The notes under the pieces were generated by a model. That model made no database searches and was not told the DNA's origin. It worked only from the letters and a program-made list of their open reading frames with translations. This document shows, one piece after another, positions 8,484 through 17,434 of a stretch of DNA of 64,000 nucleotides. The DNA is from an uncultured bacterium. Its GTDB lineage: Bacteria; Cyanobacteriota; Vampirovibrionia; Gastranaerophilales; Gastranaerophilaceae. The stretch is taken from assembly GCA_902792085.1 (NCBI GenBank), contig CADAYE010000006.1:1-64000 (forward strand), in the 5' to 3' direction. The stretch's first letter is position 1; each line of letters begins with the position of its first letter. The position numbers and the translations under genes are program-made.

Positions 8484-10268
8484 ATGAAAAAAGTAGAATT
8501 GTTATCTCCTGCAAAAAATTTTGAAGTTGCTATAGCGGCTATAAATAGTGGTGCAGATGCAATTTATATCGGAGCGAATGATTTTGGAGCAAGAGTTAAT
8601 GCTTCAAATTCGCTGGAAAGTATTGAAAAACTTGTAAATTACGCTCACAAATTTTATGTCAGAGTTCATGTAACCATTAATACAATTCTTAATAATGATG
8701 AACTTCAACAAGCAATAGAACTTGTGAAAACCCTATATTCTATTGGTGTTGACGCTATTATAGTTCAGGATATGGGACTAATTAAAACCGCAATTGACGG
8801 AAAAATTCCGCCGATTCAAATTCATGCAAGTACTCAGTGTAATAACAGGGCATTAGAGAAAGTAAAGTTTTTCGACAAAATAGGAGTTTCAAGAGTAATA
8901 CTTGCAAGAGAACTTTCATTGGAAGATATTTATAACATTTGTAAAAATACAAATTGCGAGATTGAAACATTTATACACGGGGCTTTATGCGTATCATACA
9001 GCGGACAATGCTACATGTCTTATGCAAATGGCGGAAGAAGCGCAAACAAAGGGCAATGCGCACAGCCATGCCGAAAAAAATATACTCTCATTGATGAAGA
9101 CGGAAAAGTTTATCTGAAAGACAAATATTTGTTATCCTTAAAAGATTTTAATGCCTCTAAATATATAGAAAAACTTATAAATTCAGGGGTTAAATCTTTT
9201 AAAATAGAGGGAAGATTAAAAGACGAAAATTATGTTAAAAATGTAACTTTATATTATAACAACCTGATTAATAAATACGCACAAAGAACCTCATCAGGAA
9301 AGGTTTTTACTGACTTTGAACCAGATGTAAACAAAACATTTAACCGTTCATATACTGATTATTTCTTAAATGAAAGAACAAATTGTTACAATTTTTTAAC
9401 CCCAAAATCAATGGGCGAATACATAGGAAAAGTAACAAAAATCGGCAAAAATTATATTGAAGCAGATTCAAACATAAAATTAAATGCGCAAGATGGCATT
9501 TGCTTTGAACACAAAGACGAATTTTACGGATTTAAGATAAATAAAGCAGAAAATAACAAAATCTTTCCAAACAACATGCCACAAATAGAAATCGGAACAA
9601 AATTATACAGAAATTATGACAATGAGTTTGAAAAAATATTATCAAGAACAAAAACAACAAGAAAAATCGGGGTAAAATTTCAAATTTTTGATGATAAAAT
9701 CGTGGCAGAAGATACTGATTTAAATAGGGTTACAACCATATTTGAAAACTTACAAAAAGCACAAAACCCTGACAGAGCAAAAGATACAATACTAAAACAA
9801 CTGCTAAAGACTGGTGACAGCGACTTTTATGTTATAAAAGCAGAAATAAAGTCAGATGATATACCGTTTTTGCCCGTATCAGAAATTAATAAAATTCGCA
9901 GATTAACTTTACAAAACTTAATGAATGAAAGAATTAAAAATTATCCTAAATTAGTACAAAAATCTATCTGTTACGCATCTTTTGGTGTTAAAAATTTAGA
10001 TTCAAAATTCAACATTTTTAATGACGAAGCAAAAAGTTTTTATGAAAATTGCGGCTGCACAGTTTGTGACAAAGCATTAGAAGATAAAAATATAATACCG
10101 ACAGAATTTGAACTTATGCGATGCAAACATTGTTTGCGCTATGCCTGCAATTTATGTTCAAAGAAAGTTAAATTTGGCAAGAAACTATATCTTCAGGATG
10201 AACAGGGTAAAAAATATCCTTTAAAATTTGAGTGTGACAAGTGCGAAATGATAATACTAAGCCCGTAA
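8484..10268 (+). CDS. U32-family RNA hydroxylase, RlhA-like
   Basis: 594 residues. The N-terminal half is a U32 (collagenase-like) TIM-barrel: ELLSPAKNFE at the start, GADAIYIGANDFGARV at ~24-39, and the family core TFIHGALCVSYSGQCYMS at ~160-180 followed by QCAQPCRKKY, with cysteines suited to an Fe-S cluster. The C-terminal half contains the DUF3656-like stretch (RAKDTILKQLLKTGDSDF then PFLPVSEINKIRR) that marks the RlhA/YdcP branch, which hydroxylates a 23S rRNA cytidine; the shorter TrhP branch acts on tRNA U34. The last ~60 residues add a Cys-rich tail (CGCTVC, CKHC, CNLC, CDKC) resembling zinc ribbons. RlhA versus TrhP is an inference from the domain layout. Confidence 0.8.
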   Translation: MKKVELLSPAKNFEVAIAAINSGADAIYIGANDFGARVNASNSLESIEKLVNYAHKFYVRVHVTINTILNNDELQQAIELVKTLYSIGVDAIIVQDMGLIKTAIDGKIPPIQIHASTQCNNRALEKVKFFDKIGVSRVILARELSLEDIYNICKNTNCEIETFIHGALCVSYSGQCYMSYANGGRSANKGQCAQPCRKKYTLIDEDGKVYLKDKYLLSLKDFNASKYIEKLINSGVKSFKIEGRLKDENYVKNVTLYYNNLINKYAQRTSSGKVFTDFEPDVNKTFNRSYTDYFLNERTNCYNFLTPKSMGEYIGKVTKIGKNYIEADSNIKLNAQDGICFEHKDEFYGFKINKAENNKIFPNNMPQIEIGTKLYRNYDNEFEKILSRTKTTRKIGVKFQIFDDKIVAEDTDLNRVTTIFENLQKAQNPDRAKDTILKQLLKTGDSDFYVIKAEIKSDDIPFLPVSEINKIRRLTLQNLMNERIKNYPKLVQKSICYASFGVKNLDSKFNIFNDEAKSFYENCGCTVCDKALEDKNIIPTEFELMRCKHCLRYACNLCSKKVKFGKKLYLQDEQGKKYPLKFECDKCEMIILSP

Positions 10269-10808
10269 TTATTTTATTAAAGCCTGTAATTGTTTAAATT
10301 TTTCGTGAGCAGATGTTTTCAGCAACCCAAACAATGCAATTTCAACAGTAACAATTTTTGCTCCGTACTGTTTTAACAGTTCTATTCCGGTATTATATTC
10401 CGATTGATTACGGCTTGCACACGCATCACTAATTATAAATACTTCAAAACCGTTTTTGAGTAAGTCTAAAGCCGTTTGCAAAACGCAAATATGCAACTCA
10501 ATTCCGCACAAAATAATTTGCTTTTTAGCGATATTAAATAAATAATTTTTCAATTCTTCGTTCAATAATGCAGAAAATGAGACCTTTTCAAAATATTTTG
10601 CACCAAGAATATTATTTTTTAATGTATTTTCAGTTGTTCCCAAACCTTTTGGATATTGTTCGGTAACAACAACAGGAATATTTAAGGATTTGGCGATATT
10701 AGCAATTTTTATTGAATTTTCAAGCGCAACTTCACCTTTAAAAACCGATTTTATTAATTTCTCCTGAAAATCAATCATTAATAATAATGTATTATCAGAA
10801 TCTAACAT
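10269..10808 (-). CDS. Isochorismatase-family cysteine hydrolase
   Basis: 179 residues with the family's catalytic triad in the expected places: D13 (MIDFQE), K75 (FEKVSFSAL) and C108 (GIELHICVLQTA). The family hydrolyses amides or vinyl ethers such as nicotinamide or isochorismate; this short form, without a metal-binding D-x-H motif, is like the YcaC group of unclear substrate. Its ATG overlaps the stop of the upstream GGDEF-like gene by one base, so it is the last gene of the tkt-ftsE-ftsX run. The functional link with that run is not clear. Confidence 0.85.
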   Translation of the reverse strand: MLDSDNTLLLMIDFQEKLIKSVFKGEVALENSIKIANIAKSLNIPVVVTEQYPKGLGTTENTLKNNILGAKYFEKVSFSALLNEELKNYLFNIAKKQIILCGIELHICVLQTALDLLKNGFEVFIISDACASRNQSEYNTGIELLKQYGAKIVTVEIALFGLLKTSAHEKFKQLQALIK

Positions 10809-12025
10809 TAAACCAAGCCTTCCATAAATTCTGAATACAATTTATTTATATATTTTGTCAATAACTTTTCGTCAAGAATATTCAGGGAAATATTCTCATC
10901 TGTATTTTCACTTGTATCCAAACCTTTGTGTACTATTTTGAAATTAAGTTTTGTAAATCCGTCGTAGCGAATAATCAATTCACTGTGTCTTTTATCCTTT
11001 TTTAAACTAAAAACACACTCAATTTTATTTGCATACTGACTGATTGCGACATCTTCACCTTTTGATTCAAATTCTTTTTGAAAACGGAAAAATAAGGGTT
11101 CAATAAGAGAAGATAATTTTGTTTCAAATGCCTTTTTGAATAATTTAAAATGTTTTTCTTTGATTACACTATCAGAATCATCAGGTGTGATATTACCACC
11201 AAGATAAAAATACAATTCATCATTTATAACCGCAGATTTTAGTCCGTCATTTGCATCTTTTTCAAGTTCGTCAAAACTTTTTGAACCTAAAATTGAAATT
11301 CCGCAATGCAGTTTTATATCTTTTCCCATAACAGATGCAATTTTTTCTGCAACATATTTTGCCCCCTGTAAATCCGTTTCAGGCAAAAGCAGATAAAATT
11401 TACCTGAACCTTGAGCAACAATATCAGTTTGTCTTAAACATTTTTTTAAATTCAATCCCAAACGATTCATAGAAACTCTTGTTTTTACCGAATCATCAAT
11501 CGTTAAAACCATATAAACACCTGTTTTAAACAACGGATATTCACTTACGTAATAAAAATTTTCTTTTAATGCTTTGTGTGTATATAATCCTGTTTTTGCA
11601 TTAATTAACTGCGTATTATTTATAAACAGGGATAAAATATCCGCATATTTTGATAAAGATATTGATTTTAAACAATTCAAAAATCTTGTGTTAAATTCAC
11701 TCGGACATGAATCGGTACGGATAAAATCATATACCCCTGATTGCTGACACTTTTGCATAAATTGTTCATTATTCTGTGAAATTGTAACGATAATGCAAGT
11801 TTGAGGTGCAACTCTTTTTATCATTTCAATAGTTTTAAAAATTTCACTTTCAAAATATTCGTTATCTTTCATTACAATCAATCGCACACTTGGATTAATT
11901 GCACGCTTTATATGAGTTATAGATACAATATCAGCAGTTTCACTTCTTCTCAATACTGACACATTTGAAAACAAGAACTCAAAATTTGATTTATCTTCAG
12001 TTATAAATAAGATATTACCTGCCAT
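10808..12025 (-). CDS. Degenerate GGDEF-domain protein with receiver-like N-domain
   Basis: 405 residues from the ATG at 12025; a TTG one codon earlier is possible. Residues 1-120 look like a response-regulator fold but lack a clear phospho-acceptor Asp pattern (CIIVTISQNN, GVYDFIRTD). Residues ~140-290 follow the GGDEF fold: KTGLYTHKAL at 144-153, LRQTD at 197-201, then GSGKF at 206-210 where active enzymes have GGDEF. The catalytic acids are lost, so it is unlikely to make c-di-GMP; it may bind a nucleotide or a protein. The last ~115 residues are unassigned. It starts just inside the end of the ftsX transcript unit (stop at 12030), so a link to cell division is suggested but not shown. Confidence 0.7.
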   Translation of the reverse strand: MAGNILFITEDKSNFEFLFSNVSVLRRSETADIVSITHIKRAINPSVRLIVMKDNEYFESEIFKTIEMIKRVAPQTCIIVTISQNNEQFMQKCQQSGVYDFIRTDSCPSEFNTRFLNCLKSISLSKYADILSLFINNTQLINAKTGLYTHKALKENFYYVSEYPLFKTGVYMVLTIDDSVKTRVSMNRLGLNLKKCLRQTDIVAQGSGKFYLLLPETDLQGAKYVAEKIASVMGKDIKLHCGISILGSKSFDELEKDANDGLKSAVINDELYFYLGGNITPDDSDSVIKEKHFKLFKKAFETKLSSLIEPLFFRFQKEFESKGEDVAISQYANKIECVFSLKKDKRHSELIIRYDGFTKLNFKIVHKGLDTSENTDENISLNILDEKLLTKYINKLYSEFMEGLV

Positions 12026-12029
12026 CAAA

Positions 12030-12929
12030 TTATACCTGCAAGTGCTTTTTAATACACCAATAACTGCCGACAGAACCGAATAAAATACTCATTGTAAACA
12101 TTACAAGAATAACCAAATTCTGTGCATACAATGGAGACGGAACCATAAAGAATTTATGGATATTGAGTAATCCGTTTTGAACATAATTCAACGGAAATGT
12201 TGCAATTAATGAACCCGTAAACCCGTAAAATGCCCCCTGCATAATGAACGGAAAGCGTATATACCAATTGTTTACCCCCATAAGACGCATAATTTCTATT
12301 TCTTCTTTTCGAGATTGTATAACTAGTTGAATAGTATTATTGATAATAGTAACCGTTAATAAGCCCATTATAATAATTACAACCAATGTAATTGTTTTAA
12401 CAACATGATTAACAAGTTCAATCTTCTTTGCCAAATCTTTTGCATAACTCATATCTTCAACAGAATTAATTGACTTGATATTTTCAAAAACCGATTCAAG
12501 ATTTTCAGGATTATCAACTTTTACATGCAAAGTATCAGGCAAAGGATTGTCAATATTTGGCAATTTCATTTCATTTCTTAATTTACCCCAAGATACACTT
12601 TTTGGTATAGCAGTAATTTCTTCAACATGTTCAAAACGTGCAATTTCGGACTTCGCTACTCTCATATCGGTAGAACTTTTTAGATACACGGAAATCTCTA
12701 ATGCACTTCCTAATTCCTTTGAGAAAGAAGATATGGATAATGCTGTACGGAAGCATGCGCCAAAAATCATCAAAATAGCCGCCATTGTAGTAATAATTAC
12801 AATATTTACAAGCCCGGTTCTTTTGATATCACTGACAGTCTGCACTCCGAGTCTGTATAAAATACGCAGTTCGCAAAGCCAATCTTTAGGTATATGTTTC
12901 TTTACATTAGATTTTAAATTATTATTCAT
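12030..12929 (-). CDS. ftsX: Cell-division ABC permease FtsX
   Basis: 299 residues. I chose the ATG at 12929 (MNNNLKSNVKKH), which has AGG 7 bp upstream and overlaps the ftsE stop by 8 bp; a longer frame begins inside ftsE without a ribosome site. A transmembrane helix near residues 45-65 is followed by an extracytoplasmic domain (SALEISVYLKSSTDMRVAKS), then three helices with RKEEIEIMRLMGVNNWYIR before the last loop, the FtsX core signature. With FtsE it couples ATP hydrolysis to activation of cell-wall hydrolases at the septum. The partner hydrolase or activator is not in the window. Confidence 0.92.
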   Translation of the reverse strand: MNNNLKSNVKKHIPKDWLCELRILYRLGVQTVSDIKRTGLVNIVIITTMAAILMIFGACFRTALSISSFSKELGSALEISVYLKSSTDMRVAKSEIARFEHVEEITAIPKSVSWGKLRNEMKLPNIDNPLPDTLHVKVDNPENLESVFENIKSINSVEDMSYAKDLAKKIELVNHVVKTITLVVIIIMGLLTVTIINNTIQLVIQSRKEEIEIMRLMGVNNWYIRFPFIMQGAFYGFTGSLIATFPLNYVQNGLLNIHKFFMVPSPLYAQNLVILVMFTMSILFGSVGSYWCIKKHLQV

Positions 12930-13599
12930 AAGTACCTGCCTGCATATCTTTAACAATTTCACCATGGTCAAGTTTGATTACCCTTTTTCTAAAGTAATCA
13001 ACCATATTATTATCGTGTGTTGATACTATTACGGTTATGCCTCTTTGATTAATTTGATCAAGAATTTGCATAATTTCCATAGAATTTTGAGGATCTAAAT
13101 TCCCTGTCGGTTCATCTGCGATAAGCAATGGCGGTCCGTTTACAATTGCTCTTGCTATACCGACTCTTTGCTGTTCCCCGCCTGACAGTTCAGAAGGAGT
13201 TGCATTCATTTTTTCATATAATCCGACAATTTTTAATGCTCCATGAACTCTGGCATTTATTTCTTTGCTGCTAATACCTAAAGTTCTGATTACATAAGCA
13301 ACATTATCAAAAACTGTCTGATTTTGAAGCAATTTGTAATCCTGAAATACAATACCCATACAGCGTCTTAAATTTGGGATTTTGTTGCTTTTAATATTTG
13401 CTATATTAATACCGCCTATAGAAACAATGCCGCTTGTAGGTTTTTCTTCACTATACAAAAGTTTCATCAATGTAGATTTGCCCGCGCCTGAAGAACCAAC
13501 TACGAAAACAAATTCACCTGAATTTATCTCCAAATTAACATTTTTGAGTGCATAATGGTCATTTTTATATTTTTTTGTAACATTTTTCAGTTTTATCAT
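12922..13599 (-). CDS. ftsE: Cell-division ABC ATPase FtsE
   Basis: 225 residues. Walker A GSSGAGKST is at 35-43, the Q-loop at FQDYKLL, the ABC signature LSGGEQQ at 138-144, Walker B LLIADEP at 158-164, and the switch His in STHD. The DYKLL string after the Q-loop is typical of FtsE. The ATG at 13599 overlaps the transketolase stop by one base and has AGGAAG upstream. It forms the ATPase half of FtsEX with the next gene. Confidence 0.95.
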   Translation of the reverse strand: MIKLKNVTKKYKNDHYALKNVNLEINSGEFVFVVGSSGAGKSTLMKLLYSEEKPTSGIVSIGGINIANIKSNKIPNLRRCMGIVFQDYKLLQNQTVFDNVAYVIRTLGISSKEINARVHGALKIVGLYEKMNATPSELSGGEQQRVGIARAIVNGPPLLIADEPTGNLDPQNSMEIMQILDQINQRGITVIVSTHDNNMVDYFRKRVIKLDHGEIVKDMQAGTYE

Positions 13600-14555
13600 T
13601 AATCAACTTCCTTTTCATACATGCTTTTGATTCTTTTTACAAGATTCACTGAATCCAAGCCGTAATATTTGACAAGTTCATCAGATTTGCCGCTTTGACC
13701 AAATTCGTCATGAATACCAATTCTGAATACTTTGGTCGGATAATTTCCGCAAACTACTTCGCAAACTGCAGACCCTAAACCGCCGGTTGTAGAATGATTT
13801 TCCACGGTAACAAGAAATTTGGTTTCCTTTGCACAATCAATTATTGTTGTCTTATCAATAGGTTTTACAACCGGTACATTTACAACTCTGACAGAAATGC
13901 CTTCTTTTTTTAATTCTTCAGCCGCTAAAATACATTCACTAAGTAATTCCCCGTTTGTAAGCAAAGTAACATCAGAACCTTCTTCAACAACAACAGCCTT
14001 ATGTATATTAAAATGATAATTTTCATCAAACACATCCGGCAAATTACATCTTGATAGCCTTATATACATAGGTCCTTGATGTAAAGCCGCATATTTAATA
14101 ACTTCTTCACATTCTTTTGCATCTGCAGGAACTATAACAGTCATGTGAGGAATTTCACGCATAAGTGCAACATCTTCCAATGCCTGATGAGTTGCACCAT
14201 CTTCTCCTACTGTTATACCGCCATGCGTTCCGACAATTTTAACATTCAAATCAGCATAACAAACACCGTTTCTAATCTGATCATAAGTTCTGCCGGTTGC
14301 AAACATTGCAAATGTTGACGCAAAAGGAATCTTTCCTTGTGATGCAAGACCTGCCGCAGTTGCAATCATATTTTGTTCTGCTATTCCGCAATTAAAAAAC
14401 CTTTCAGGAAATTTATCAGCAAACATTTTCGTTTGAGTAGAGCATGACAAGTCAGCATCAAGCACTACTATATTTTCATTTAATTCACCCATATAAGCTA
14501 AAGTTTTACCAAAAACCTTACGCACAGATTGAGTTTTATCTTTATCTATATTCAT
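13599..14555 (-). CDS. Transketolase C-terminal subunit
   Basis: 318 residues covering the pyrimidine-binding and C-terminal domains of transketolase. GIAEQNM at 57-63 carries the catalytic Glu (E60) that activates thiamine diphosphate, and GGITVGEDGATHQALED is the family signature. In split transketolases the diphosphate-binding half is a separate gene, usually just upstream. Here the upstream side is a 260-bp gap and a gene on the other strand, so the partner must be elsewhere. It opens the minus-strand run ending at the isochorismatase-type gene. Confidence 0.9.
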   Translation of the reverse strand: MNIDKDKTQSVRKVFGKTLAYMGELNENIVVLDADLSCSTQTKMFADKFPERFFNCGIAEQNMIATAAGLASQGKIPFASTFAMFATGRTYDQIRNGVCYADLNVKIVGTHGGITVGEDGATHQALEDVALMREIPHMTVIVPADAKECEEVIKYAALHQGPMYIRLSRCNLPDVFDENYHFNIHKAVVVEEGSDVTLLTNGELLSECILAAEELKKEGISVRVVNVPVVKPIDKTTIIDCAKETKFLVTVENHSTTGGLGSAVCEVVCGNYPTKVFRIGIHDEFGQSGKSDELVKYYGLDSVNLVKRIKSMYEKEVD

Positions 14556-14747
14556 CCTAAACCTTTAATACTCTGCGTATACAGAATATTTATCCCCTTC
14601 ATACAATTATGGTAGCACAAAAAAAATTATCTTTCCATGATATTACTATTATGAATAATGTTTCATAAAAAAAAACACATTATTACAGACTTTTGAGATA
14701 ATTTTGTAAAGTTTTATTAAAATCGTATATAAATTTAGCAATTATTT

Positions 14748-14761
14748 ATGTTCACGAACAT
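14748..14761. promoter_or_regulatory. Palindrome ATGTTC-AC-GAACAT in a promoter region
   Basis: Two perfect 6-bp arms around a 2-bp centre lie 54 bp before the HEAT-protein ATG and ~190 bp before the divergent transketolase start. It has the look of a dimeric regulator site; the regulator is unknown. Confidence 0.4.
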
Positions 14762-14814
14762 TTAATAGGTAGAATGGTAGTAGACCCAATTTTTATGTAG
14801 GAAAGGAAGAATTT

Positions 14815-15873
14815 ATGAATCAAGTACCAATTATGCAGCCGATATATCCGGTGCAGGGTGCAAACTATGCACTACCCCAACAACCAAATTACAATGCGGT
14901 TAAAATAGATATACATAACCCATCAGTAGGAACACCGGGCATGGCTCAGCCTCAACCTATGTATCAACCTCAATATGCTCCGGTTAATGCACCGATTTAT
15001 AATTATCCGCAGGCGCCAATTTATTGCCCCTGCCCTGTGCCTATGCCGACAGATCAGGTAACAACTCAGGCTCCGGTATATTATCCGGGACAACCGTTGG
15101 CTCAGCCTCCTGTAACTTATCCCCAGGCTCCGGCAGTTATTGATCAACAAAATGTAAATTATCCGCCGCAGGTTCAACCTATGCCAGCTCCGGCGCAATC
15201 TCCGCAGCCGGTCCCTGCTCCGCAGGTTTCAAATGCTCCTGTAGTTGAAGCACCTCAACCTGTTGAACCATCCCTTGATCTCAACGGATTTATCTCAAGA
15301 TTAGCAAATCCTGATTTTGAAGGACAGGCTGCAGCAATGGAAGATATTGCAGATGTAGTAAACAAACAGCCAGAAAAAGCATCTGAGTTAGTTGATAAGC
15401 AAGTATTCAAAGCATTAAACGACATTATCTCTTTTGATTCTTCAAAAGTAGAAGGTCCTTCACAAAAGCAAATTGAAATCAGACAAAAATTAGTTCAGGG
15501 AGAAAAAGTAAGTGCTGAAGATGAAAAATTAGCAAACGCTTATTCTCCGAAAGAAATGGCAGAAAGAAACAAAAGTTATGCTTTGTTCTCAATAGCATTA
15601 TTAGACAAAGTTTACGCTCAGGAAATCAAAAAATTATCTAATAACACAGTTCCTTTAACAGATTTACCAAGTGCCGTTAATGTTGTAAATCAATTAAAAG
15701 ACAACCCTAACCCAATGGTTAGAGAATCAGCAATTGAAGCATTAAGTTACATTCAGGAACCTGAATACAAAAAAGACCTAACAACTTTATTCACGGTTGC
15801 TAAAAACGACCAAGATGCAAGCGTTGCAAATGCAGCACAGGCCGCTCTTGATAAATTAGATAAGGTAGCGTAG
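14815..15873 (+). CDS. Pro/Gln/Tyr-rich N-terminus fused to HEAT-like repeats
   Basis: 352 residues. ATG at 14815 follows AGGAAAGGAAGAATTT, a strong ribosome site. Residues 1-150 are a disordered Pro/Gln/Tyr/Ala tract (PQAPIYCPCPVPMP, VQPMPAPAQSPQPV). Residues ~155-352 are helical, with HEAT-like units (DLNGFISRLANPDFEGQAAA and DNPNPMVRESAIEALSYIQE, then SVANAAQAALDKL). No signal peptide or membrane segment is seen, so it is probably cytoplasmic or a scaffold. A HEAT domain suggests protein binding. I do not recognise a named family. Confidence 0.75.
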   Translation: MNQVPIMQPIYPVQGANYALPQQPNYNAVKIDIHNPSVGTPGMAQPQPMYQPQYAPVNAPIYNYPQAPIYCPCPVPMPTDQVTTQAPVYYPGQPLAQPPVTYPQAPAVIDQQNVNYPPQVQPMPAPAQSPQPVPAPQVSNAPVVEAPQPVEPSLDLNGFISRLANPDFEGQAAAMEDIADVVNKQPEKASELVDKQVFKALNDIISFDSSKVEGPSQKQIEIRQKLVQGEKVSAEDEKLANAYSPKEMAERNKSYALFSIALLDKVYAQEIKKLSNNTVPLTDLPSAVNVVNQLKDNPNPMVRESAIEALSYIQEPEYKKDLTTLFTVAKNDQDASVANAAQAALDKLDKVA

Positions 15874-15905
15874 GAAACGCACTGATTTATAAATTTCCTT
15901 TCTTC

Positions 15906-15932
15906 AAAAAGCCCCTTTGTAAGGGGCTTTTT
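15906..15932. terminator. Bidirectional terminator
   Basis: AAGCCCCTT-TGT-AAGGGGCTT with A's before and T's after lies between convergent genes ending at 15873 (plus) and 15934 (minus), and can serve both. Confidence 0.9.
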
Positions 15933-15933
15933 A

Positions 15934-16653
15934 TTATACATTTGCAGTTTCTTCAGATTTTATAGCTCCCGGTTTTGGAACACAGTTTTCATAATCTGCC
16001 ATTTCCGATATTTGTTGAGCCCACTGATAAATTATTTCTTCATGAGAAAGTTTATAAGAAATCGGTTTACCGATTTTTATAATTACATGCTGTCTTTTAA
16101 AAGGGAAAATCGGCCAAACCTTCAAATAACCTGTCCACTCCGCAATAGCAACCGGAACAATATCAGCTTTGGCGACTTTAGCAATTTCTGCAAAACCTTT
16201 TTTAATTCCTTCCAACTTTCCGTAAGGTTTAACAGTTCCCTGCGGGAAAATGCCTAAAGACCATGATGTTGTCAAAACATCTCTTACAGTTTTAAATGTA
16301 GCAATTTCCGGCTTTGTTCTGTCAACAGCAAAAGCTCCTAATCTTGCAACAAGCCATTTAATTTTGCAATCAGGTTCAAATAATTCTTTCTTTGCCATAA
16401 AAGCAATCGGACAATGTGCCCCCATTACAACCATAGGAGGGTCTAATTGCGAAACATGATTTGCTGCATATATATATTTACCCCTTTTTGCCATCTTAGG
16501 CGGAAGATTTTCTCTGCCCAAAACTTTGTAATCATAGTATATATTATAAATTGGATAAACAACAAAATATAAAAATGACATGTAAAATAATGTTCTAAAC
16601 CAATGATATTCTTTTGCAAATCTTCTGTTAAAATTTCTTACTTCTTTTGCCAT
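15934..16653 (-). CDS. PlsC-type lysophospholipid acyltransferase (copy 1)
   Basis: 239 residues. The acyltransferase H-x4-D motif is at H66-D71 (NHVSQLD), and FPQGT at 136-140 replaces the usual FPEGTR, losing the Arg. A hydrophobic stretch near 22-40 anchors it to the membrane. The family transfers an acyl chain to the sn-2 position of lysophosphatidic acid or to related lysolipids. Its start abuts the stop of the second copy; both share KKELF, LGAFAVDR and the spacing of motifs, so they arose by duplication. They may differ in acyl or acceptor choice. Confidence 0.88.
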   Translation of the reverse strand: MAKEVRNFNRRFAKEYHWFRTLFYMSFLYFVVYPIYNIYYDYKVLGRENLPPKMAKRGKYIYAANHVSQLDPPMVVMGAHCPIAFMAKKELFEPDCKIKWLVARLGAFAVDRTKPEIATFKTVRDVLTTSWSLGIFPQGTVKPYGKLEGIKKGFAEIAKVAKADIVPVAIAEWTGYLKVWPIFPFKRQHVIIKIGKPISYKLSHEEIIYQWAQQISEMADYENCVPKPGAIKSEETANV

Positions 16654-17322
16654 TTATTCTTTACTCCCATTATCAGATGCTTCATCAATATATTTGAATC
16701 CGGTTAATTCCTGAATTTGCTCAATCCATTGAGATTTAACAAGTTCTAAGTCTTTATTATAAGGTATTATCTTACCAATTTTTATAATAATTTTCCCCGA
16801 AAAAGGTTTCCATTTTGCTTCATTTGTACCGGTAATACCAACAGGCAAAATATCACATTTAGTAAGCCTTGCAAGACCGGCAAAACCTTTTGTAACACCT
16901 TTAATTTCTCCCGGAACACCTCTTGTACCCTGAGGAAAAATACCAAGAACCCATTTACTGTCATAAATTGCTTCTACCGTTTTGACCGTTGAAGGACCGA
17001 GATTTTCTCTATCTACTGCGAATGCTCCCAGCCAATCGAGCCACCATCTCAAAAGCCTTATATTAAACAACTCTTTTTTAGCCATAAAAGCGACATTCCT
17101 TGGCATGACAGCAACCATCATAGGAGGATCAAGGGTAGATAAATGATTCGGACAAATAAGATATCTGTTATCTTTTGGTATATTCTCATACCCATAGACT
17201 TCTATTCTGTATATCAATTTTAACCGTATCATGTAAATAATTTTACAAACTATAAACTGCCACATGGCCCTAAACCAGTTAAACTGAGAAGATTTTCTCT
17301 TTGAATATTCTTTTTTAGCCAT
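16654..17322 (-). CDS. PlsC-type lysophospholipid acyltransferase (copy 2)
   Basis: 222 residues. H60-x4-D65 (NHLSTLD) and FPQGTR at 129-134 are the catalytic and glycerophosphate-binding motifs; unlike copy 1 it keeps the Arg. The hydrophobic segment ~18-36 suits a membrane-bound enzyme of phosphatidic acid synthesis. It is the first gene of a two-gene unit and is divergent from the phosphohexomutase gene across 112 bp. This copy is the better candidate for the housekeeping 1-acylglycerol-3-phosphate acyltransferase. Confidence 0.88.
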   Translation of the reverse strand: MAKKEYSKRKSSQFNWFRAMWQFIVCKIIYMIRLKLIYRIEVYGYENIPKDNRYLICPNHLSTLDPPMMVAVMPRNVAFMAKKELFNIRLLRWWLDWLGAFAVDRENLGPSTVKTVEAIYDSKWVLGIFPQGTRGVPGEIKGVTKGFAGLARLTKCDILPVGITGTNEAKWKPFSGKIIIKIGKIIPYNKDLELVKSQWIEQIQELTGFKYIDEASDNGSKE

Positions 17323-17434
17323 ACCTCTCTCCTAATCAACAAAAATATTATACATAAAAATTACTTAACATTCCACCATTAAAACTTTTTTAGTGTATTA
17401 TCAAATTGAAAAGACAATAAGGGAGTTATTATAT

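Noticed and set aside
17393..17434. Longer start for the phosphohexomutase
   Set aside because: No ribosome site there; GGGAG is placed for the ATG at 17435.
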